This document shows, piece by piece, positions 27,198-34,613 of a DNA stretch of 64,000 nt (within the stretch, counting starts at the first letter, position 1; each line of letters starts with the position of its first letter). A program made the translations under genes and the position numbers. Source of the stretch: Actinacidiphila yanglinensis (lineage in GTDB: Bacteria; Actinomycetota; Actinomycetes; Streptomycetales; Streptomycetaceae); assembly GCF_900107965.1 (NCBI RefSeq), contig NZ_FNVU01000011.1, forward strand, positions 1 to 64,000, given 5' to 3'. Below the pieces are notes generated by a model. That model worked only from the letters and a program-made list of their open reading frames with translations. It ran no database searches and was not told the DNA's origin.

Positions 27198-28601
27198 TCA
27201 GCTCCCGTAAGCCTTGGCCGCGTCCGACTCCAACTTGGCCTGCACGCCCGCCACATCGGACGGGTGGGTGAGGAAGTCCTGGAGGTCCTTCCACTCGCCC
27301 TGGCCCTTGGTGCCGCCGAAGGCCGCCGGAGCCTGGTCCGACATGTCGAAGCGGAAGTCGTCGCCGGAGGCGATCAGCGCCTGCGCGATGGTGCGCTGGG
27401 TCGGGTCCGGATACGCGGAGAACGGCAGTTCCTTGTTCGGCGAGAGATAACCGCCGCTGGACGCCCAGATCTTGGCGGCGTCGGTGGACGCCACGTAGGT
27501 CAGCAGCGCCTGCGCGCCGGGGGTGTCCTTGAGCGCCACGCCGACGTCACCGCCGCTGACCACCGGCGGCTTGCCGCTGCCGACGGCCGGGAACGGGAAC
27601 ACCTTCGCGTCCGTGCCGACCTTGGCCTTGGTGTTGGAGGTGATGAACGACTCGACGAAGTCCGCCTCGTAGACCATCGCGGCCTTCGGCGGGTTGCCGG
27701 TGAACACCTGGGTGACCGACTTCGGGAAGTCGTTGGCCAGCGCGGTGGACGTGCCGCCCGCGATCAGGTCCTTGTTGCCGAAGAGCTGGCCGAGCGTGGT
27801 GAGAGCCGTCTTCACCGACGGGTCGGTCCACTTGATCTTGTGCGCGGCGAGGGCGTCGTACTTCTCCGGACCGGCCTGCGAGAGGTAGATGTTCTCGAAC
27901 CAGTCGGTCAGGGTCCAGCCGTCCGCGCCGCCGATCGACACCGCGGGGGTGCCGGACTCGAAGACGGTCTCGGCGGTCTTCAGGAAGGCGTCCCAGGTCT
28001 TCGGCACGGTCGCGCCGGCGTTGCTGAACGCGGCGGAGTTGTACCAGACCAGCGACTTGTTGGCGACCTTGGCGTAGACGCCGTACTGCTTGCCCTTCCA
28101 GGCGCCGAGGTCCTGCCAGCCCTTGGAGAAGTTCTTGCTCAACTGCGCCTGCGCGGCGGCGCCGAGCGGTTTCAGCCAGCCCTTGTCGGCGAACTGGTGC
28201 AGCACGCCGTTCTGGGCCAGGAACGCGACGTCCGGTGGGGCGCCGCCCTCGATCTTCGTCCCGAGGAAGGTCGACTGGCTGTCACCGGTCGGTACGAAGG
28301 TCGACTTCGCGCCGGTGAGCTTGTCGAACTGGTCCAGCACCTTCTGGAACGCCTTCTGCTCCGGACCGGTCCATACCGCGGCGACCTCGAGCTTCTGGCC
28401 GTGCAGGTCGGGCAGGTTCAGATCGCTCCCCGAGGAGGACGCGGACGCCGACGGCGATTTCTTGGCATCGTCCTTCTTGTCACTGCCCCCGCCGCACGCC
28501 GCGGTGGTGAGCGCGAGCGCCGACACCGCCACCGCAGCGAGCGCTATGCGCGTAGTGCTCCGGTGTGCGTGCTTGGTGCGTTTGCGCGTTAAGGTACGCA
28601 T
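27198..28601 (-). CDS. Sugar-binding lipoprotein of an ABC importer
   Basis: A 467-residue solute-binding protein (family 1, MalE-like). It has a basic N-terminus, a hydrophobic stretch and the lipobox LTTAAC with lipidated Cys36, then a Ser/Ala/Lys linker. The mature domain has the family segment EGGAPPDVAFLAQNGVLHQFA and the later GGDVGVALKDTPGAQALLTYV. It is the first gene of a three-gene operon with two permeases. The cognate sugar cannot be read from the sequence. The ATPase is probably a shared MsiK-type protein encoded elsewhere, as known for Streptomyces sugar importers. Confidence 0.92.
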   Translation of the reverse strand: MRTLTRKRTKHAHRSTTRIALAAVAVSALALTTAACGGGSDKKDDAKKSPSASASSSGSDLNLPDLHGQKLEVAAVWTGPEQKAFQKVLDQFDKLTGAKSTFVPTGDSQSTFLGTKIEGGAPPDVAFLAQNGVLHQFADKGWLKPLGAAAQAQLSKNFSKGWQDLGAWKGKQYGVYAKVANKSLVWYNSAAFSNAGATVPKTWDAFLKTAETVFESGTPAVSIGGADGWTLTDWFENIYLSQAGPEKYDALAAHKIKWTDPSVKTALTTLGQLFGNKDLIAGGTSTALANDFPKSVTQVFTGNPPKAAMVYEADFVESFITSNTKAKVGTDAKVFPFPAVGSGKPPVVSGGDVGVALKDTPGAQALLTYVASTDAAKIWASSGGYLSPNKELPFSAYPDPTQRTIAQALIASGDDFRFDMSDQAPAAFGGTKGQGEWKDLQDFLTHPSDVAGVQAKLESDAAKAYGS

Positions 28602-28904
28602 GTCGCCATCCCCTCAGTCCCGTGGCGACTGTCCTACGCCCGGGGCGACGGCGCTCGCAAGGGAGCGCGCGCGCTTCCAGGGGTCATCGTGACCATGCCG
28701 TGATCTTGGACCAAACTCCCTACGACCGGGCGTTCGAGGGGTATTGGTGCCCCTGCGGGGGCGACCCGGAACGGTTCCTGACGGGCCGTCGACGACCTGC
28801 CGCCGCGACCCGCGCCGGGTCCCCGCCGAGCCCCCCGCAGCGTCCTCGACGGCCCCGCCGGAACTCCGGGCGGGGCCGGCCTCCGGGGTTCCGTCCCAAC
28901 CGGG
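28602..28904 (-). promoter_or_regulatory. Upstream region of the sugar ABC operon
   Basis: 303 bases between the binding-protein start and the 3' end of the FHA/FtsK gene. It contains the perfect palindrome GGTCATCGTGACC at 28681-28693, about 85 bases before the start codon, a good operator candidate. A second partial repeat (GCGCTC/GGAGCGC) lies nearer the gene. No gene is seen. Confidence 0.45.
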
Positions 28905-31900
28905 CTAGATCCGTGGGCGGTTGAGCGCCGTCGGTGCGCCGGCGGCGGAAGCGGGTGGCGCGCCGGGCCCGGCCGGGTCCTCCGCCGGGGTCTCCGCGGC
29001 CCGCTGCAACGCGCTGGCCAGCAGGGCCAGATCGGTGGGGCCGTTGCCGAGTTCACGCACCTGGCGGCGGGCCGGCGGATCACCCATCCGCTCCCACTCC
29101 AGCGGGACCACGGTCGGCCGCAGCGTCGCCGTCCGCGGAATGCGCGCGCTGACCCGGGCCGCCTGGAAGGGCGTCACCGCGCCGCCGGGCCGCCGCAGGT
29201 AGCCGCGTCCGGGCACGGCGTCGTCCAGACCCGCCGGATCCTCCACGTGTACGAGCAGTGCGGCCGCGTCCGGGTCCGCGGTCCGCAGCGCGATCCGCAG
29301 CCGGGCCCGCTCGTCGGCTTCGGTGCCGGCGGTGCGCTCCGGGCGGCCGGTCGTGGTGACGAGGTGGACGCCGAGCCGCTCGCCGTCCCGCGCGACCGCC
29401 TCCAGCGCGCGGACCACGCTGCCCGCGGACGGCCGCCCGGGGCTGCCGAGGCCCGGCGCCACGAGCGCGTCGAAGTCGTCCACGACGACGACCAGGCGCG
29501 GGAGCAGCGGAACGGGTTGTCCCGTCGCCCCGGACACCGAACCGCCCGGCTGCGCGGAGGAGTTGCCGCCGGCGGGGGCCGAGGCGGAAGGAGAGAACGA
29601 AAGGGAGGAGGGAGCGGAATCCGGGCCCGAGCCGGAACCGGAGCCCGGAGCCGAGCCGGAAGCCGAGCTCGACGACCGCTGCGGCTCTGCCCCGCCCCTG
29701 CGCCCGCCCTGGTGCGGCAGCATCGCCGCCACCGCGCCGCGGCTGTGCCACGCCGCGAAGTCCTCGCCGTCCAGCACCTCGGCACGCCGCTTCAGCTCCG
29801 CGCTCAGCGCCTGCGCGAACTCCCGCATCCGGACCGGGTCCGACGCCACCAGATGCGTCGACACGTGCGGTACGTCGGCGCAGGAGGCCAGCCCCTCACC
29901 ACGCTCCGCGCCGGCCCCGTCGACCAGCACCAGCGCCAGCCGCTCCGGGCGTTCGGCCACGGCGAGCCCGGCCACCAGCGAACGCAGCAGCTCCGTCTTC
30001 CCCGTGCCCGGCGCTCCGCCGACGATCGTGTGCGGCCCCTCCGCCACCAGGTCGACGGCCACCCGGCCGCCCGCGCCGACCCCGATCACCGCGGCGGCCC
30101 CGGCGACCGTTCCCGCTCCGCTGCCCTCGTCCCACCGCGCCGCGATCCGGGCGGGCGTCGCGAGCGCCAGGTCCAGCTCGTCCAGCAGCCGCACGGTGCC
30201 CGGCAGCACGTGGCGCGACGGGACGTCCACCGACCCGGCGTCGGCCTCGCGCAGCGGGGCCAGCGCGCGTGCGAAGTGCTCGGCCCACACCGCCGAGACC
30301 GCGTCCAGCACTATCCCGTCGCCCGTGGGCAGTACCGGATACGTGCTGCCGCCCACCGCGGCCTGCGCCACGGGGGCCGGCTCCAGCCGCAGCGTGGTCG
30401 CCACGTCGCCGGACACGTGGGCCACCAAGCCGCCCCGGACGGCGGGGCGTTCACCGGCCTCGGCCAGGCACAGCACGTGGATGCCGGCCGACGGGCCGGC
30501 CGCCGCTATCCGGCCGACCGCCTCGCGCAGGGCCGCGGAACCGGGGTCGCCGTCGAGGACGAGCAGCGTGAACGGGCCGTCGTACCCGGCCGCGGCCGTG
30601 GTGACGGCGCCCTCCGGCGCGGTCGCCCAACCCGGCCCGAGCGGGCCCGACTCCAGCCGCCGGACCAGCTCGGAGGCGCGGGCCTCGGCCTGGTCGCGGT
30701 CGAAGGCGAGCAGCAGCCGGCAGTCCTGGCCGTGCGCGGGCCGCAGGTGCGGCAGCCAGTTGAGCCAGGACCACTCCTCGGTGCGCTCGTCCGCACCCCG
30801 GGCCCGATCCGCGCTGACCAGCACGACCTCCAGCACGGCGGGCGAGTGCAGCGCGCACAGCTGCGCGAGTACGGCCCGGGCCAGACCGGCCAGCCGCGGC
30901 CGGGGACCGGCCAGGGTCAGCACGGAGGTGGCGGGGGCGCGCAGGTCGACGGTGTACGGCGCGCCGCGCAGCTGCCCGCCCCCCTCCTGCCCCGGAAAGT
31001 CGGCGGTGCCCAGTCGTACGGTCAGCGCGTCCGGGTGGGTGGGGCCGCGCTCCCACAGCCGGCGGTCCGGGCCGAGCGCGGTCAGCAGGACAGCCGCCGG
31101 GTCGGGCCAGCGCTCGCGCAGCGCTTCCGCGGCGGCCGGGTCGTCCGGTGCGGCCTGGGGCTCGGGGTCCTCGTCGCCGGGCACCGGCCGGCCGCCGGCC
31201 AGTCGCCGTGCCCATGCTCCTATGGCGCCGACCACGCCGGCGCGCGGCGGCTCGTCGAGGTCGCGCCGGGTCCGCTCGTCGGTGGCACGGCGCGAGCTGT
31301 CCGGGTCGGGCGGTTCGGCCGGCGGCCAGTCCGCGCCGGTGGCCGTCCCGCCGTCGCCTTCGGGTGCGAGGGGAGTGGCGTCGCCCGGACCGCCGCGGAA
31401 ACGGTCGTCACGCCCGTCGTCGTACGCGTAGGGGGCCGGACCGGCGGTGTCCGGGCCGCTCTCCGCCGCTGCCCCGGCCCCGCGGGGCGCCACCCGCAGG
31501 TGTCCCTCGCTGTCCATGGCGGTCGACAGTGGTGGGGGAGTGGCCGGGTGGGGCGGGGTGAGGCGGAGGGTGGACTCGCCGATCCGCAGCAGGGCGCCGG
31601 GCGCGAACGGCAGCGGGTGGGCGCCGACCGACCGGCCGGCCAGCGTGGTGCCGTTGGTCGAGCCGAGGTCGGCGACCGTGATCCCGCCGTCCGGGCCGAC
31701 CGCGATCTCGCAGTGCAGCCGGGAGACGTCGGGGTCGTCGAGGGGGACGTCCGCGTCGGCGGAACGGCCGACACCGGCCTGGCCGCCCTGGAGCAGGTGC
31801 ACGCCGCCCGCGTCCGGGCCACCCACCACGTGCAGCGCGGCGAGGTCGGCGGGCGGGCGGCCGTACTGCCCGAAGCGGCCGTACTGGCCGTGGTCGCCAT

Positions 31901-32174
31901 GTTGCTCGGCGGGGGCGTGCAGGGAGACGAGCGCGCCGTCCACGAGGGGCGGGACGCCCAGCACCGCGGTGGGGGCGAGGCGGCCGGTGCCCGCGTAGAG
32001 CGCTACTGAGCTGCCCGAGGAGCGGCCGCCGGGCTGGGCGGAGCCGGCCGCCGAGGCGAGGGCTCCCGCGACGGTGCTCAGCGCGGTGCCCGCGGGCGCG
32101 GTGACGAGCACGTCACAGCCGCGGGCTGCCCGGCCGCTGGTGCGCGGCCCGAGGACGGTCAGCCGGATCTGCAT
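28905..32174 (-). CDS. EccC-like FtsK/SpoIIIE ATPase with FHA domain
   Basis: A 1089-residue protein. Residues 1-85 (MQIRLTVLGP, DVLVTAPAGTALSTVA) look like a YukD/ubiquitin-like domain. An FHA domain spans about 133-206, with GRSADADVPL, SRLHCEI and DLGSTNGT, and should bind phosphothreonine. After an acidic linker comes a first EccC-type ATPase domain (RLWERGPTHPDALTVRLGTADF, WLNWLPHLRP) whose Walker A is degenerate: LAGPRPRLAG with no GKS/T. The second ATPase domain has an intact Walker A (VGGAPGTGKTELL, about 717-727) and Walker B (VVVVDDFDAL). No WXG100 or other type VII secretion gene is adjacent. The start is ATG 32174, behind GGGGAGAAGGGA. It is divergent from pkaA-like kinase genes. 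Confidence 0.86.
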   Translation of the reverse strand: MQIRLTVLGPRTSGRAARGCDVLVTAPAGTALSTVAGALASAAGSAQPGGRSSGSSVALYAGTGRLAPTAVLGVPPLVDGALVSLHAPAEQHGDHGQYGRFGQYGRPPADLAALHVVGGPDAGGVHLLQGGQAGVGRSADADVPLDDPDVSRLHCEIAVGPDGGITVADLGSTNGTTLAGRSVGAHPLPFAPGALLRIGESTLRLTPPHPATPPPLSTAMDSEGHLRVAPRGAGAAAESGPDTAGPAPYAYDDGRDDRFRGGPGDATPLAPEGDGGTATGADWPPAEPPDPDSSRRATDERTRRDLDEPPRAGVVGAIGAWARRLAGGRPVPGDEDPEPQAAPDDPAAAEALRERWPDPAAVLLTALGPDRRLWERGPTHPDALTVRLGTADFPGQEGGGQLRGAPYTVDLRAPATSVLTLAGPRPRLAGLARAVLAQLCALHSPAVLEVVLVSADRARGADERTEEWSWLNWLPHLRPAHGQDCRLLLAFDRDQAEARASELVRRLESGPLGPGWATAPEGAVTTAAAGYDGPFTLLVLDGDPGSAALREAVGRIAAAGPSAGIHVLCLAEAGERPAVRGGLVAHVSGDVATTLRLEPAPVAQAAVGGSTYPVLPTGDGIVLDAVSAVWAEHFARALAPLREADAGSVDVPSRHVLPGTVRLLDELDLALATPARIAARWDEGSGAGTVAGAAAVIGVGAGGRVAVDLVAEGPHTIVGGAPGTGKTELLRSLVAGLAVAERPERLALVLVDGAGAERGEGLASCADVPHVSTHLVASDPVRMREFAQALSAELKRRAEVLDGEDFAAWHSRGAVAAMLPHQGGRRGGAEPQRSSSSASGSAPGSGSGSGPDSAPSSLSFSPSASAPAGGNSSAQPGGSVSGATGQPVPLLPRLVVVVDDFDALVAPGLGSPGRPSAGSVVRALEAVARDGERLGVHLVTTTGRPERTAGTEADERARLRIALRTADPDAAALLVHVEDPAGLDDAVPGRGYLRRPGGAVTPFQAARVSARIPRTATLRPTVVPLEWERMGDPPARRQVRELGNGPTDLALLASALQRAAETPAEDPAGPGAPPASAAGAPTALNRPRI

Positions 32175-32394
32175 CTCGCCCGCGGTCCCTTCTCCCCGTG
32201 GCCCGGGAGGTCCGCCGGGAGGTCCCTCCCCGGCCACTCCCGCACCTCGACGTACACGTAGTGACGGAAGCATCTTCCCACCCCCCGCGGACAGTTCGAC
32301 CCCGCCCCGACGATCTTGCCTTCGGGTGCCCCCGGTCCGCCCGTCCTGCCCCTGCCGGTGGTCGCCGGACCGTGCGGTCCGTGGGTGGTTGTTC

Positions 32395-32416
32395 GCGCAG
32401 TTCCCCGCGCCCCTGG
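32395..32416 (+). repeat. Dispersed GC-rich repeat unit, copy 1
   Basis: GCGCAGTTCCCCGCGCCCCT followed by GG. The same unit occurs with one difference at 47889-47910, and inverted at 47984-48004. Units like this are common between genes in Streptomyces chromosomes; this is known to me only from memory. Confidence 0.7.
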
Positions 32417-32604
32417 AGGTGCCCCCTTCCCGGTGGCAACCCGGGCAGACGGACAAGGGCACCCCAGGCGCGCGGGGTCAGTGAACCCCGTCACCATGAG
32501 GCCGTGGCGGGGGCGCCCAGCGGGGCGTGTGCGCGGGCCGGGCAACCGTTGGAGGTCAGCGCAGCGTCCTACCGGGGAATCGGGCACCGTGGGGCCGCAG
32601 GCTC

Positions 32605-32610
32605 TACGCT
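32605..32610 (+). promoter_or_regulatory. Candidate -10 box of the pkaA-like gene
   Basis: TACGCT lies about 46 bases before the GTG start, consistent with a short leader that includes the AGGGAG ribosome site. No strong -35 is seen. Confidence 0.3.
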
Positions 32611-32655
32611 GGGCCGGATCGGGAAGAAGCCATCACGCAGCAGGGAGCGCATGAC

Positions 32656-34350
32656 GTGCGGCCGGTAGGCAGCAAATACCTCCTGGAGGAACCGCTCGGA
32701 CGCGGGGCCACCGGGACCGTGTGGCGTGCCCGGGTGCGCGACGACGAGGGCACCCTGGTCGCGGTCAAGGTGCTCAAGGAAGAGCTCGCCGGCGACCCGG
32801 ACGTGGTGATGCGCTTCCTGCGCGAGCGCTCCGCACTGCTGCGGCTGCGGCACCCGCACATCGTGCGGGTCCGCGACCTGGTGGTGGAGGGCGACCTCCT
32901 CGCGCTGGTGATGGACCTGGTCGACGGTCCGGACCTGTACCGCTACCTGCGGGACAACGGCCCGTTCAGCCCGGTCGCCACCGCCCTGCTCACCGCGGCC
33001 GTCGCGGACGCGCTCGCCGCCAGCCACGCGGACGGCATCGTGCACCGCGACCTGAAGCCCGCGAACGTGCTGCTCGCCACCACCACCGGCGAGGACGGCG
33101 CCGAGTCGATGCACCCGATGCTGACCGACTTCGGCATCGCCCGGCTGGCCGACTCCCCGGGCGTGACCCGCACCCAGGAGTTCGTGGGCACCCCGGCCTA
33201 TGTCGCGCCGGAGTCCGCGCAGGGCCGCCCCCAGACGTCCGCGGTCGACGTGTACGGCGCGGGCGTGCTGATGTACGAGCTGGTCACCGGGCGTGCCCCG
33301 TTCCGCGGCGACTCCGCGCTCGAGGTGCTGCACGCCCACATGACCGACCAGGCGCAGCGCCCCGGCAACGTACCGGAGCCGCTGTGGACCGTCATCGAGC
33401 GCTGCCTGCGCAAGGACCCCGAGCAGCGCCCCAGCGCGGAGAACCTGGCGCGGGCGCTGCGGGTGGTCGCCGCCGGCGTGGGGGTGCACGCCACGCCCGC
33501 GCAGGCCGAGGCGGCGCTCGGGGTGGGCGGTCTGCTGGCCCCGGAGGCCGATCCGGCGCTGGTGCCGGGCACCGGCAACCCGTCGGGCTCGGCCTTCGGC
33601 GGCGGTGACGCCGAACCCACGCAGGTGCTGCCGTCCGGCCGGCCGGCCTACGACCCGAACGCGACGACCGGCGTGCTCCCGTCGGAGGGCTTCCGCGACG
33701 CCGCCGACGGCACGCGCGTGCTGCCCACCTCGGAGTCGCAGGAGTCGCCGCAGGCCCAGGGCCCGGCGCAGGCCCAGGGCCCGCACCCGTGGGAGTCCCA
33801 GCTCAGCGCCGCCCGGCACCGCAACGAGCAGACCGAGGTCCGCCCGCTCCCGCCGGAGATGGACCCGCTCTACCGCCGCCCGGTCCGCAGGACGCAGCAG
33901 CCCCAGCAGCAGCCCCCGCAGCAGCAGGGGCCGGGCGCCGGTCAGCGCTACCCGCAGCAGGGCAACCAGTACGGCTACCCGCAGCAGCAGCAGCAGCAAC
34001 AGCAGCCGCAGCAGCGCTACCAGCCGCCGCCGCAGGCCTACGAGCCCCAGCGGTACGAGCCGCAGCGCCCGCCCGCCCCCGCGCCGCCCGCCCGGGGCCG
34101 CGAGCCGCGTGAACCGCGGCGCAGCGCGAACCCGGTGAAGATCCCGGGACTGGGCTGCCTGAAGGGCTGCCTGATGGTGGTCCTCGTACTCATCGTCATC
34201 TTCGTGGTGGTCTGGTACACCACCCCGCTGCCCGACTGGGTCGACAGCACCCGCAACCTGTGGGACGCGACGTCGAGTTGGGCCCACTCCGCATGGGACA
34301 AGGTCTCCGCGATCACCGGCGACTCCGGCGGCGGCTCCGGGAAGGGCTGA
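32656..34350 (+). CDS. pkaA: Serine/threonine protein kinase, PkaA-like
   Basis: A 564-residue Hanks-type kinase. It has the G loop LGRGATGTVW, Lys38 in LVAVKVLKEE, HRDLKPANVLL (catalytic Asp about 132), LTDFGIARLAD and GTPAYVAPES. The kinase domain ends near 270. A long disordered region follows, rich in Gln and Pro (about 415-480, QPQQQPPQQQ-type, with eight consecutive Gln). A C-terminal membrane segment (about 504-522, LMVVLVLIVIFVVVWY) and a short outside tail follow. The GTG at 32656 with AGGGAG upstream gives the usual family N-terminus. Followed by a second kinase gene; the pair matches pkaA-pkaB of S. coelicolor by position. Confidence 0.9.
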   Translation: MRPVGSKYLLEEPLGRGATGTVWRARVRDDEGTLVAVKVLKEELAGDPDVVMRFLRERSALLRLRHPHIVRVRDLVVEGDLLALVMDLVDGPDLYRYLRDNGPFSPVATALLTAAVADALAASHADGIVHRDLKPANVLLATTTGEDGAESMHPMLTDFGIARLADSPGVTRTQEFVGTPAYVAPESAQGRPQTSAVDVYGAGVLMYELVTGRAPFRGDSALEVLHAHMTDQAQRPGNVPEPLWTVIERCLRKDPEQRPSAENLARALRVVAAGVGVHATPAQAEAALGVGGLLAPEADPALVPGTGNPSGSAFGGGDAEPTQVLPSGRPAYDPNATTGVLPSEGFRDAADGTRVLPTSESQESPQAQGPAQAQGPHPWESQLSAARHRNEQTEVRPLPPEMDPLYRRPVRRTQQPQQQPPQQQGPGAGQRYPQQGNQYGYPQQQQQQQQPQQRYQPPPQAYEPQRYEPQRPPAPAPPARGREPREPRRSANPVKIPGLGCLKGCLMVVLVLIVIFVVVWYTTPLPDWVDSTRNLWDATSSWAHSAWDKVSAITGDSGGGSGKG

Positions 34351-34613
34351 CCGCACCCCCGGACGCCGCGAACCACCCGACCGGCCCGCCCGCAAGCGCC
34401 CCGCCCGCGGCCTGGGTTGGGGATTTGTCGACTTCCAGAGGGTGATTTCTCCGGCAGAACGCCCCCTCACCGGCCCGTGGCGTCCCGAACTGCCGCCGAC
34501 CCGCGTAGCTTTGTCGCCAACACGAGCCAACATGCGGTGCCGCACGGCGTCCCGGTCCCTGCCGGCGCCCGGCGACGGCACCGCGGCGGACCGTCGGAGG
34601 AGTCGGAGCAGCC

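Larger units (their letters stand above)
32175..32655. other. Divergent intergenic region with one REP-like unit
   Basis: 481 bases between the FHA/FtsK gene (minus) and the first kinase gene (plus). It contains no convincing gene. It holds a 22-base copy (32395-32416) of a repeat also found twice near 47.9 kb, and a candidate promoter for the kinase gene at its right end. Confidence 0.6.

Noticed and set aside
29247..32009. A 920-codon plus-strand frame opposite the FHA/FtsK gene
   Set aside because: Composition-driven shadow; the minus strand carries FHA and Walker motifs.
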